This document shows positions 1-9,434 of a stretch of 64,000 nt of DNA, in pieces. The notes beneath the pieces were generated by a model. It was not told the origin of the DNA. It saw nothing but the letters and a program-made list of their open reading frames with translations, and made no database searches. The stretch lies in assembly GCA_905233625.1 (NCBI GenBank), contig CAJOFJ010000004.1, positions 1 through 64,000 on the forward strand. The letters are read 5' to 3'. Positions within the stretch are counted from its first letter, which is position 1. The number at the start of each line of letters is the position of its first letter. The stretch comes from an uncultured Bacteroidales bacterium (GTDB taxonomy: Bacteria > Bacteroidota > Bacteroidia > Bacteroidales > WCHB1-69). The position numbers were made by a program, and so were the translations under genes.

Positions 1-98
1 ACTCAGATTAGGAATGAATCCTGTCCAATACCGGATAAATTTTATCAGTGAACACAATATAAACAAAATTTAGTGTCCAACTTTTGGGGTGCAATACA
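1..98 (+). mobile_element. Right end of an IS3-family (IS150-like) element; terminal IR about 73-98
   Basis: The reverse complement of 73-98 is TGTATTGCACCCCAAAAGTTGGACAC, resembling IS150-group ends (TGTACTGCACCCA...GTTGGAC). Confidence 0.65.
2..73 (+). CDS. C-terminal fragment of IS3-family transposase (OrfB)
   Basis: Frame 2 reads LRLGMNPVQYRINFISEHNINKI*, typical of IS3 OrfB C-termini (LGMSPVxYR); the stop overlaps the putative terminal inverted repeat. Confidence 0.7.
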   Translation, partial: LRLGMNPVQYRINFISEHNINKI

Positions 99-322
99 AT
101 AGTGTAATCTGGGGGGATGCGGAACCTATGTCTCTCCTCCGCAGTGCGCTATACTCCTACGCTGAAGCACTAAATCAGCTCACCGCGGAAAGGACTCGTT
201 TTAGCCAATGCGAAAAATTTCATGCAATAGCCGTGACTTTTTTATCAAGAAAAAAGTGACTAAAAGAAATTTTCCGTAATTTTGCCAATCATTAAACAAG
301 CAAAAGAATCTATTAGCACCCC

Positions 323-1684
323 ATGAACTACTACATCAAAAACGGTACCCTTGTCAATGAAGGCGAATGCTTTGAAGCCAACGTATATATCGCTGACGGA
401 AAAATCGCCAAGATTGTGCGCAAAGGGGAGGTTTTTGATGCGGGTAATGCCATTGTCATTGACGCTACAGGCAAATATTTGATTCCCGGCATTATTGACG
501 AACATGTGCATTTCCGGGAACCCGGACTGACGCAGAAAGCAGACATGTACAGTGAAAGCCGGGCTGCTGTGGCGGGAGGCGTGACTTCCTTCATGGACAT
601 GCCCAACACCGTGCCGCAAACGGTGACCCAAGAAGCACTTCAGCAAAAATTTGACTTGGCCGCTGAGAAATCTCTGGCCAACTATTCCTTCTATATCGGT
701 GCCACCAACGACAACCTCGCTGAAATCGTCAAAATTAATCCCAAAGAGGTTTGTGGTGTCAAATTATTTATGGGCTCCAGCACCGGCAATATGTTGGTGG
801 ACCAGGAGGCAAGCTTGGAGCGCTTGTTCAAAGAAGCCCCCTGCCTCATTGCCGCCCACTGCGAGGAAGAGAGCATCATCAAACGAAATACATCGCACTA
901 CAAGGAAATGGCAGAAAGAGGTGAAATCAAAGCTGATGCCACCATCCATCCTCTGGTGCGCTCAGCGGAAGCCTGCTACCAGTCGTCAGCAAAAGCTGTG
1001 GAACTGGCCGAAAAGGCTGGCGCGCGACTGCATATCATGCACATCTCTACAGCCAAAGAGCTTTCCCTTTTCCGCAATGATGTTCCACTCCATGACAAGA
1101 AGATAACAGCCGAGACCTGTCCTCATTACCTGTTTTTCAACGACCAAAACTATGTGGACAAAGGCTTTGCCATCAAGTGTAATCCCGCCATCAAAACAGC
1201 AGCCGACCAGCAGGCATTGCAGGAAGCCTTGACAACAGGCTTGATCGACACCATTGGCACCGACCATGCACCGCATCTGCGGGAAGAGAAATTCACGGGC
1301 GATTATTTCAGCTCCAAATCAGGCTTCCCCTCTATCCAGAACAGTCTGAATATTCTGCTTCTGCTGTATCGAAAAAACAATATCTCTCTGCCGCAAATTG
1401 TGAAGCTGATGTGCCACCACCCTGCCCTGCTCTACCAAATTGACCGCAGAGGCTTTATTCGCGAAGGCTACCATGCCGATTTGGCCATCTTGGACCTTGA
1501 TACCACCCAGACCATTTGCAACGAAGAAATGCGCTATAAATGCGGCTGGACTCCCTATCACGGCACCGAAGTGCACTCACACGTGACCCACACCTTTGTC
1601 AATGGCCATCTGGTCTATGAAAATGGAGTGTTCCACGAAGAAAACAAGGGGAAAAAGTTGGAATTTCTTCGCTCCAGCATGTAA
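323..1684 (+). CDS. pyrC: Dihydroorotase
   Basis: IIDEHVHFREPGLTQKADMYSESRAAVAGGVTSFMDMPNTVP and GTDHAPH motifs. Confidence 0.93.
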   Translation: MNYYIKNGTLVNEGECFEANVYIADGKIAKIVRKGEVFDAGNAIVIDATGKYLIPGIIDEHVHFREPGLTQKADMYSESRAAVAGGVTSFMDMPNTVPQTVTQEALQQKFDLAAEKSLANYSFYIGATNDNLAEIVKINPKEVCGVKLFMGSSTGNMLVDQEASLERLFKEAPCLIAAHCEEESIIKRNTSHYKEMAERGEIKADATIHPLVRSAEACYQSSAKAVELAEKAGARLHIMHISTAKELSLFRNDVPLHDKKITAETCPHYLFFNDQNYVDKGFAIKCNPAIKTAADQQALQEALTTGLIDTIGTDHAPHLREEKFTGDYFSSKSGFPSIQNSLNILLLLYRKNNISLPQIVKLMCHHPALLYQIDRRGFIREGYHADLAILDLDTTQTICNEEMRYKCGWTPYHGTEVHSHVTHTFVNGHLVYENGVFHEENKGKKLEFLRSSM

Positions 1685-1779
1685 GATATCTGAAAAATAG
1701 TTGTCTAAAGAACTGTCGTATTTCGGCAGACTCATTTCGTATATAAAATCACGAAATGTTAAAAAAAGTTAATAATAAA

Positions 1780-1819
1780 TACCTTGCGATACAAGGTACT
1801 AAAATTTTATCTACTTTTG
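1780..1819 (+). promoter_or_regulatory. Palindromic operator (TACCTTG-CGATA-CAAGGTA, 1780-1798) with -7 box TACTTTTG (1812-1819)
   Basis: Perfect 7-bp inverted repeat just upstream of the PadR gene, followed by a Bacteroidota TAnnTTTG -7 element. Confidence 0.6.
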
Positions 1820-1843
1820 CAGCGGATTTAAAAATGAAAAGTT

Positions 1844-2182
1844 ATGGCAATCAACGCTGAAAATGTGAAATCACAGATGAGAAAAGGATATCTCGAATAC
1901 TGTATCCTGCTCATCATCGCCAAAAAGCCCATGTATGTCTCCGACATCATCACCGAGCTGAAAGAAGCGCAACTCATCGTGGTGGAAGGTACCCTCTACC
2001 CTTTGCTGTCACGATTGAAAAGCAGTGGTATCCTTGCATACCAATGGCAGGAATCACTACAAGGACCGCCACGAAAATATTATGAACTGACCGACGACGG
2101 CCGACAATTCCTGGCCGAACTGGAAGAAGGTTGGGAAGAAATCAAAAATGTAGTTGAATTAATCAAAAATAAAAACATATAA
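1844..2182 (+). CDS. PadR family transcriptional regulator
   Basis: 112 aa; ILLIIAKKPMYVSDIITELKEAQLIVVEGTLYPLLSRLKSSGIL...GPPRKYYELTDDGRQFL. Confidence 0.92.
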   Translation: MAINAENVKSQMRKGYLEYCILLIIAKKPMYVSDIITELKEAQLIVVEGTLYPLLSRLKSSGILAYQWQESLQGPPRKYYELTDDGRQFLAELEEGWEEIKNVVELIKNKNI

Positions 2183-2184
2183 TC

Positions 2185-3426
2185 ATGAAAAGGACAAGCA
2201 CAATCAGTTTAGGAGGCATGAACTTCAATATTGATGATGATGCCTATGAAATGTTAAACCAATATTTCATCGAAATATCCAAACGTTTCCCCGAAGACGA
2301 AAAAGAGGAGATTCTCCGCGACATTGAAAGCCGTATGGCGGAACTGTTCACTTTCAAAATGAAAGACCGCAACGTCATCAACGCTGACGATGTCAACGAA
2401 GTGATTGATGTCATCGGACATCCCGACCAGTTTGACGATGAAAGCGACAACTCTTCAGAGGATAATTCTTCAAAAGAAAAAAACACTGAAGAAAAAAGAA
2501 ACTTCAGCAGTCGCTCAAGAAAAGAATACCGCAAACTTTACCGCAACAGCACTGACAAAATCATCGGTGGTGTGGCTTCCGGTTTGGCTGCCTATTTCGA
2601 CCTCGACCCGGTGGTGCTGCGTATTCTCTTTGTAGTGCTGGCTTTCGCAAGTCTTGGCTGGGGCATCCTCATTTACTTGATTTTCCTCATTGCCATGCCC
2701 GAAGCAATCACCAAAGCCGAGTTGCTTGAAATGCAAGGAATAGAGCCGAGTTTGGAAAACATTGACAACTTCAGCCAGACACCAGTAAACCCTAAAAGAA
2801 GCAGCACTTTTTGGAATATCATCAAAGCCATCCTGATATTCATCGGTATCGCCATCGCCATAACTTTGGCTGTCTGTGTGCTTGGCATTGCCATCGCCAT
2901 TTTTGTAGGCCTGCTCACCCATACACCTGGAGAATTCGGCAGTTTCATCGATATTGCCCTTTTGGTCAGTTTCGGGGTGTTCTGTCTTTGCCCTCTCATA
3001 GGTATTATCGTTCTCTGCGTTCGCGCCTTCAGAAACGGCGAGCGCAAACACAAATGGGTGGGCTGGACCTTGCTTGCCATTTGGATGCTCAGCTTGTTTG
3101 GCATCATCGGTTTCGGAATAGAAGAAGGCAAACAAGGTGATTTAGGAGATCGTCTTGAAAAGACCGCCAGGAATTTTGATGGCAAATGGGGTACAAATAC
3201 TTATTCCTACGAATATTACTCCAATTATCCTGAGGAATACAGTTCAGAACAAATTGACAGCATTGTTCAACCAATACTTAATGATTTGAGCGATGATAAA
3301 GACTACGATGTATTCATCCAATCGGATCCCGGCTCCGGTACAACTGTTCGTATCTCCAGTAAAAGCAACAAGAAACACTCCTCCGAACAACATGTCCCTG
3401 TTGATACAATAAGCGTCCAGGAATAA
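2185..3426 (+). CDS. PspC domain-containing membrane protein
   Basis: KLYRNSTDKIIGGVASGLAAYFDLDPVVLRILFVVLAF PspC domain; directly downstream of padR. Confidence 0.85.
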   Translation: MKRTSTISLGGMNFNIDDDAYEMLNQYFIEISKRFPEDEKEEILRDIESRMAELFTFKMKDRNVINADDVNEVIDVIGHPDQFDDESDNSSEDNSSKEKNTEEKRNFSSRSRKEYRKLYRNSTDKIIGGVASGLAAYFDLDPVVLRILFVVLAFASLGWGILIYLIFLIAMPEAITKAELLEMQGIEPSLENIDNFSQTPVNPKRSSTFWNIIKAILIFIGIAIAITLAVCVLGIAIAIFVGLLTHTPGEFGSFIDIALLVSFGVFCLCPLIGIIVLCVRAFRNGERKHKWVGWTLLAIWMLSLFGIIGFGIEEGKQGDLGDRLEKTARNFDGKWGTNTYSYEYYSNYPEEYSSEQIDSIVQPILNDLSDDKDYDVFIQSDPGSGTTVRISSKSNKKHSSEQHVPVDTISVQE

Positions 3427-3456
3427 CGTTAAAAATATCAGAATAATCAAACTGTT

Positions 3457-4162
3457 ATGCTGATCGAATTACAAGGCATTCACAAAACCTACGACAACGG
3501 ACAGCCGCTGCATGTGCTGAAAGGCATCGACCTCAGCATCGACAAAGGCGAGTTTGTCTCCATCATGGGCGCTTCCGGCTCGGGGAAATCCACCCTGCTG
3601 AATATTCTCGGCATCCTGGACAATTACGACGAGGGAGAATACCATATTGACGGTAAACTGATCAAAAACCTGAGCGAGAAAGAGGCTGCGCATTACCGCA
3701 ACCAGATGATAGGCTTTGTGTTCCAATCGTTCAACCTCATCAATTTTAAAACAGCCATCGAGAATGTGGAATTGCCGCTGTTTTACCAAGGGGTAAGCCG
3801 CAAAGAACGTCACGACTTGGCCATGCACTATCTTGAGCGTTTCGGTTTGGCTGATTGGGCATCGCATTATCCCAACGAGATGTCGGGCGGACAGAAGCAG
3901 CGTGTAGCCATTGCCCCCTAGTATTTTGCTGGCCGACGAGCCTACCGGTGCCCTCGACTCCAAAACCTCTGTGGAAGTGATGGAGCTGCTGACCCAACTC
4001 AACCGTGAGGAGAAAGTCACCATCATTGTGGTGACCCACGAAAGCGGAGTGGCCAACTGCACCGACAAAATCATCCATATCAAGGACGGCATCATTGGCG
4101 AAACCACCATCAATACTGAACACCACGCTTCCGTTTTCGGCAGCGACACTATTATGAAATAA
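3457..4162 (+). pseudogene. MacB/LolD-type ABC transporter ATP-binding protein, frameshifted
   Basis: Walker A GASGSGKST and signature [12 protein letters not shown] in frame 1; PSILLADEPTGALDSKTS (Walker B) in frame 2; frame change at about 3915. Confidence 0.85.
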
Positions 4163-4192
4163 AGCACTTTAATACCATAAGATACACTACGC

Positions 4193-5461
4193 ATGAAAGA
4201 CCTGTTTATCGAAATATGGGAATCACTGAAACGCAACAAACTGCGGACAGCCCTCACCGGTTTCGCAGTGGCGTGGGGTATCTTCATGCTGATTGTACTT
4301 TTGGGTGCCGGCAACGGCCTGATGAACGCTTTCATGCACAACGGGCGCGATTTCGCCTCCAACACCATGATGATTTTTGGCGGCTATACCACCCAACCTT
4401 ACGATGGACTAGAACAAGGCCGGGATATCAGGTTGAACGACAAGGATATTCAGTTAACTGAAAGTCCGCTGTTTGCCAATCATATTGACGAAGTGACCGC
4501 CAATCTTATACAAGGGCCTTATCCACTGGTATGGAAAAATAAAAGTGTCTCCATCAGCCTCTCGGGCAGTTATCCCAAAATCGCCGAAATGGATAAAATC
4601 ACAATTCAAGAGGGCCGATTTATCAACGATATAGACATGCAGCTACGGAGAAAAACAGCGGTCATTGCCAGCACTCACGCCAAGCAACTGCTGAACGGCG
4701 GCACAGACTATGCTTATTTTATCGGCAAACAGCTGAAAATAGGAAACTCAATGTATCAGATTGTGGGCATCTACAAAGCGCAGGAAAACATGCGCAACAA
4801 CGATGTCTATGTTCCGTTCACCACCATGCAGATGCTCACCAACAACTACAATTACGAAGACCACATCGTCTTTACCTTCCATGGCTTGAATACCGAGCAG
4901 GAAAACGAGGAGTTTGAGCAGCAATACAGAGCGGTGCTCAACCAGTCGCACCGTGCCGCCCCTGACGACGACGGTGCAATATGGATATGGAACCGCTTCA
5001 CCCAGAACTTGCAAATGGACAAAGGCACGAGCATTCTGCGCAAAGCCCTATGGATTATCGGCATTTTAACACTATTAGGCGGTATTGTAGGGGTATCAAA
5101 TATCATGCTGATAACAGTGAAAGAAAGAACACACGAGTTCGGCATCCGCAAAGCCATTGGTGCTACACCGACATCTATCATGAAACTCATTGTAGCCGAA
5201 AGTGTTACCATCACAGCCTTGTTTGGTTACATTGGCATGATTCTCGGCTTGGTGGCCTGTGAAATCATGGACGTCACGGTAGGAAAATCCTCGTTAGAGA
5301 TGTTCGGAGAGAAAGTCAGCGTGTTTGTTGACCCGACGGTAGGCTTGGATGTGGCTTTCGGAGTAACACTTGTACTGATTATCGCCGGCACCATCGCCGG
5401 ACTCTCCCCCGCCATGAAAGCGGCTCGCATACGACCGATAGAAGCACTTAGAAATGAATGA
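4193..5461 (+). CDS. ABC transporter permease (MacB/FtsX-like)
   Basis: LKRNKLRTALTGFAVAWGIFMLIVLLGAGNGL ... GVSNIMLITVKERTHEFGIRKAIGATP. Confidence 0.9.
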   Translation: MKDLFIEIWESLKRNKLRTALTGFAVAWGIFMLIVLLGAGNGLMNAFMHNGRDFASNTMMIFGGYTTQPYDGLEQGRDIRLNDKDIQLTESPLFANHIDEVTANLIQGPYPLVWKNKSVSISLSGSYPKIAEMDKITIQEGRFINDIDMQLRRKTAVIASTHAKQLLNGGTDYAYFIGKQLKIGNSMYQIVGIYKAQENMRNNDVYVPFTTMQMLTNNYNYEDHIVFTFHGLNTEQENEEFEQQYRAVLNQSHRAAPDDDGAIWIWNRFTQNLQMDKGTSILRKALWIIGILTLLGGIVGVSNIMLITVKERTHEFGIRKAIGATPTSIMKLIVAESVTITALFGYIGMILGLVACEIMDVTVGKSSLEMFGEKVSVFVDPTVGLDVAFGVTLVLIIAGTIAGLSPAMKAARIRPIEALRNE

Positions 5462-5544
5462 GAAGCTGTGTGCGATGAGCGATGAGCTCACACCCCATAG
5501 CTCACAGCCCACAGCAAAATAAACAACTCAACAATTCAACAGTA

Positions 5545-6777
5545 ATGAAATTCGACTTGGACAGCTACAAAGAAATCTCTGACTCGCTGATGCGGAACAA
5601 ACGGCGGAGTTTCCTCACCGGCTTCGGCATTTTCTGGGGCTTGTTCATGCTGTTGTTCCTCATCGGAGGCGGAAACGGACTGAAGCAGTTGCTTTCCAAA
5701 AATTTCTCGGGCTTCGCCACCAACACCATCATTATGGGGGCGGGCCAGACAGGCAAGCCGTACAAGGGTTTTGAGGAAGGACGTTACTGGCAATTGGAGT
5801 TCAATGACGTAGAACGGTTGAAACATCTATTTCCCGAATTAGCCATCATCACCCCGCAACTGTCGCAATGGGGTGTGGTCGCTGTCAACGAAGGCTATAC
5901 GGTCAACAGCAACATGCTGGGAGCGGAGGCCGACTATCAGTATGTAGAAACCCCGATACTGAAATATGGACGTTACCTCAACAATGTGGATATACAACAG
6001 CACCGGAAGGTATGTGTCATCGGCAAACAGATTTACCAGTCGCTGTTTCCGGAAGGCGGTGACCCCTGCGGACAGTTCATCAGTGTGAACTCTGTTTATT
6101 ATCAAGTAATTGGAGTGAATTACAGCAGCTCCAACATCAACATCAATGGCCGAAGCGAAGAAAGTGTTACCGTGCCCATTACAGTTTTACGTGACATTCT
6201 TAACACGGGAGATGCGGTCGGAATGATTTGCATGGTGGGACGAGACGGTGTGAAGATGAGCGACATGGAACCCCGCATCCGCCAAGCTGTCTACCGCAAG
6301 CATACCATTGCACCTGACGATGACGAGGCGCTTTTTATGCTCAACATGGAACCAATTTTCAAGATAATTGATAACCTTTTCAAAGGAGTGAATTTCCTGA
6401 TTTGGTTAGTTGGTATCGGCACCTTGCTGGCCGGCGCCATTGGGGTGAGCAACATCATGATGGTGGTGGTGAAAGAGCGCACCATCGAAATCGGCATCCG
6501 CAGGGCCATTGGAGCCACACCTTTCGACATTCTGTTCCAGATTGTCATGGAAGGCATCGTACTCACTTTGATAGCGGGCCTGTCGGCCATCGTGTTCTCG
6601 GTATTCATGCTGAATGCGCTTGAAGTAATCGCTCACCATGAAACCGCCTTCCAGATTAATTTTGGCACGGCGATATCAGCCTTTTTCCTGCTTACCATAC
6701 TCGGCATATTAGCGGGCATTGCCCCGGCCTACCGAGCCATGCATATAAAACCTGTGGATGCGATGAGAGATGAATAG
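5545..6777 (+). CDS. ABC transporter permease (MacB/FtsX-like)
   Basis: MKFDLDSYKEISDSLMRNKRRSFLTGFGIFWGLFML...; GVSNIMMVVVKERTIEIGIRRAIGATP; start moved from 5482 to the ATG at 5545. Confidence 0.9.
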   Translation: MKFDLDSYKEISDSLMRNKRRSFLTGFGIFWGLFMLLFLIGGGNGLKQLLSKNFSGFATNTIIMGAGQTGKPYKGFEEGRYWQLEFNDVERLKHLFPELAIITPQLSQWGVVAVNEGYTVNSNMLGAEADYQYVETPILKYGRYLNNVDIQQHRKVCVIGKQIYQSLFPEGGDPCGQFISVNSVYYQVIGVNYSSSNININGRSEESVTVPITVLRDILNTGDAVGMICMVGRDGVKMSDMEPRIRQAVYRKHTIAPDDDEALFMLNMEPIFKIIDNLFKGVNFLIWLVGIGTLLAGAIGVSNIMMVVVKERTIEIGIRRAIGATPFDILFQIVMEGIVLTLIAGLSAIVFSVFMLNALEVIAHHETAFQINFGTAISAFFLLTILGILAGIAPAYRAMHIKPVDAMRDE

Positions 6778-6859
6778 ATGTAGAGACGTTAAGACGTGGA
6801 GGCGGGGAGACATGCACTGCGTGCATTCGGGGAGACGGGAAGACATGAAGAAACAAATT

Positions 6860-6900
6860 CCCCTTCTATTAGAAGGGGTGGCCGAAGGCCGGGGTAGTGA
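6860..6900. repeat. REP-like double hairpin (CCCCTTCT ATT AGAAGGGG-T-GGCC GAA GGCC-GGGGTAGTGA)
   Basis: Reverse-orientation copy of the 45592 element with compensatory stem changes. Confidence 0.75.
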
Positions 6901-6932
6901 CGTAAATGTAAAATACAAATAATAAAAACACA

Positions 6933-8012
6933 ATGAAAAAAGGACTCAAAATTATCATTTTCACGCTGATTGGCCTGATTTTTATCGGCACTTTCGTTTT
7001 TCTGTTTCAGAAATCCAGAAAAAAAGAAATTCAGTATAACGCGAAGATGGATATTCAGCGGGAGGCTTTGATTACTGGCAAAATCAGTCCCCGCAATGAG
7101 GTGGCCATCAAGCCGCAAATCAACGGCATCATTGCCGAACTATACAAGGAAGCGGGACAGGAAGTGAAAGAAAACGAGGTGATTGCCAAACTGAAGGTGA
7201 TTCCCGACATGAACTCGCTGAGTGCAGCCCAAAGCCGTGTGCGACTGGCGGAAATCAACTACGAACAGGCTTTGAGCAATTACAAGCGGGAAAAGGCCCT
7301 TTACGACCAGAAGCTGATCAGCCAGGAATCCTTTGAGCAAACCACACAACTGCTGAACCAAGCTCGCGAGGAGAAATCGGCAGCCCAAGACGCTTTGGAG
7401 ATTATCCGCGATGGTGTGTCCTCCTCCAACGCCACTTCCAGCTCCACCCTGGTGCGCTCCACCATTTCGGGATTGATTCTGGATATTCCTGTCAAGGTGG
7501 GTAACTCTGTCATCCAGGCCAATACCCTTAACGATGGTACCACCGTGGCCACCATCGCCAACATGAACGACCTGATTTTCACGGGCAGTGTAGACGAAAC
7601 CGAAGTGGGCACACTCCAGGAGGGCATGCCGCTGATTATCACCATCGGGGCCTTGCAAAACCTGAGTTTTGAAGCCACTTTGGAATACATCGCACCCAAA
7701 GCGACCGAGAGCAACGGCACCAACAAATTTGAGATCAAAGCCGCCGTATTGCCGCAGAAAGAGCACAAAATACGTTCCGGTTACAGTGCCAACGCCAAAA
7801 TCATTCTTGAACAGGCCCCCGATGTATTAGCCATCCCCGAAAGTGCCCTCGAATTTGAAGGCGATTCAACCTTTGTCTATGTCAAAAAGGACGGCAACTT
7901 TACCCGACAGGCTGTCACCACGGGTTTGAGCGATGGCATCAACATTCAGATTACCAATGGGTTGAAAGAAGGCGATAAGGTCAGAGGTTCACAAATCATC
8001 TTCGATAAATAA
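6933..8012 (+). CDS. Efflux periplasmic adaptor (HlyD/MacA-like, MFP)
   Basis: N-terminal TM, lipoyl/coiled-coil pattern, GLILDIPVKVGNSVIQANTLNDGTTVATIAN. Confidence 0.88.
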   Translation: MKKGLKIIIFTLIGLIFIGTFVFLFQKSRKKEIQYNAKMDIQREALITGKISPRNEVAIKPQINGIIAELYKEAGQEVKENEVIAKLKVIPDMNSLSAAQSRVRLAEINYEQALSNYKREKALYDQKLISQESFEQTTQLLNQAREEKSAAQDALEIIRDGVSSSNATSSSTLVRSTISGLILDIPVKVGNSVIQANTLNDGTTVATIANMNDLIFTGSVDETEVGTLQEGMPLIITIGALQNLSFEATLEYIAPKATESNGTNKFEIKAAVLPQKEHKIRSGYSANAKIILEQAPDVLAIPESALEFEGDSTFVYVKKDGNFTRQAVTTGLSDGINIQITNGLKEGDKVRGSQIIFDK

Positions 8013-8018
8013 TAAGCC

Positions 8019-9344
8019 ATGAAAAAAATACTGTTCTGTTTTCTGATGAGTTGTGGTCTGCTTTTTGTACATGGGCAGGACAACACCACAAACAAAGGTC
8101 CTTGGACGCTGGACGATTGCATCCAATATGCCTTGGAGCATAACATCAGCATCAAACAAAGCCAAAACACCTGCCAACAGCGTTCCATCGAGCTGAACAC
8201 TGCCCGTAACAGCGTATGGCCAGAATTGCAAGCCAGTGGAAACCAAGGATTTAACTTTGGTCGTGGTCTTTCGGAGGACAACACCTACACCATGAACAGC
8301 ACTGCCAACACCTCTTTCAGCATTGGGGGCAGTTTGGACTTGTTCACAGGCTTGAGAGTGAAGAACAACATCACGATGGGCAAACTCAACCTGCAAGCCG
8401 CCACCGCCGACTACGAAAAAGCCAAAGACAACATCCGCATCTCGGTGATGCAAGCCTTTACGCAAATCCTGTACGACATGGAAATCAGCAAGGTGGCAGC
8501 GGAGCAAATCAGCATCGACTCCATGCAATTGAACCGACTCCAAGCCATGGAAAAGGCAGGGAAAGCGGGGTCTGCGGAGGTCGCCGCCCAAAAGTCCACA
8601 CTGGCCCAAAGCCAGCTCACCTACACGCAAGCTGCCAATCAGCTGAAGCTGGACTTGCTGGAACTTTCGCAGCTGTTGGAATTGAGCAGTCCCGACGGCT
8701 TTTCCATCGCTCCTTTGGACATCTCGCACTTTTCGGTCAAAGAATTGCCCAGCCCCGAGCAAGTATATGCCCAAGCAGTCGGAGTCAGACCAGAAGTCAA
8801 GGCTGAGGAGATCCGCTATGACTACGCCAAAACCAACATTGCCTTGGCCAAAAGCGGCTATATTCCCACTTTGTCGATGAATGGTGGTATCGGCACCAAC
8901 TATTATGCGTTGCTGGGCCACCAAAACAAATCATTCGGGCAGCAACTCAAGGATAACTTCAGTCCTTACCTGGGTTTCTCGCTATACATCCCCATCTTCG
9001 ACAAATTGGTGACCCGCAACAATGTTCGTAGCGCCAAACTGCAACTCAGCAACCAGCAATTGAAGCTGGACAATGTGAAAAAAACGCTGTATAAAGAGAT
9101 TCAGCAGGCCTATTACGGAGCTGTGAGCGCACGCGACAAATATAAAAGCAGCAAGACAGCTGCGGAAAGTTCCGAAGAAGCCTTCCTTTTGGAAAAAGCC
9201 CGCTATGAGAACGGCAAAGTCACATTAACAGAATTCAACGAAGCCAAGAACAATTACCTGAAAGCATCTTCAGACTTAGTGCAAGCACAATACGACTATA
9301 TCTATAAAGTGCAGTTGTTGGAGTTCTACCGGAGCGGAGAGTAA
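8019..9344 (+). CDS. TolC family outer membrane efflux protein
   Basis: Signal peptide; WTLDDCIQYALEHNISIKQSQ; coiled-coil repeats; follows MFP gene. Confidence 0.9.
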   Translation: MKKILFCFLMSCGLLFVHGQDNTTNKGPWTLDDCIQYALEHNISIKQSQNTCQQRSIELNTARNSVWPELQASGNQGFNFGRGLSEDNTYTMNSTANTSFSIGGSLDLFTGLRVKNNITMGKLNLQAATADYEKAKDNIRISVMQAFTQILYDMEISKVAAEQISIDSMQLNRLQAMEKAGKAGSAEVAAQKSTLAQSQLTYTQAANQLKLDLLELSQLLELSSPDGFSIAPLDISHFSVKELPSPEQVYAQAVGVRPEVKAEEIRYDYAKTNIALAKSGYIPTLSMNGGIGTNYYALLGHQNKSFGQQLKDNFSPYLGFSLYIPIFDKLVTRNNVRSAKLQLSNQQLKLDNVKKTLYKEIQQAYYGAVSARDKYKSSKTAAESSEEAFLLEKARYENGKVTLTEFNEAKNNYLKASSDLVQAQYDYIYKVQLLEFYRSGE

Positions 9345-9358
9345 TTGCAATTAACTAA

Positions 9359-9390
9359 TTTGCTAATTTGCCAATAAATTTGTATTTTTG
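9359..9390 (+). promoter_or_regulatory. Bacteroidota-type promoter (-33 TTTG 9359-9362, -7 TATTTTTG 9383-9390)
   Basis: TTTG-N20-TAnnTTTG upstream of the gldA-like gene. Confidence 0.5.
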
Positions 9391-9434
9391 CTTTTTAATT
9401 CTTCAAAGAAAAATAATAGCAATACATTCAGGTC

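Noticed and set aside
2515-3185. Antisense ORFs of 170-206 aa opposite the PspC gene, and similar long antisense ORFs (e.g. 3469-4368, 7140-7766, 7989-8924, 18698-19639, 59798-60559)
   Set aside because: They mirror well-supported genes on the other strand, have no recognisable domains and look like shadow ORFs.
3905-3930. Programmed ribosomal frameshift in the MacB ATPase (CCCCC run)
   Set aside because: Restoring frame would still leave 5-6 conserved residues missing, so a deletion or sequencing error fits better.
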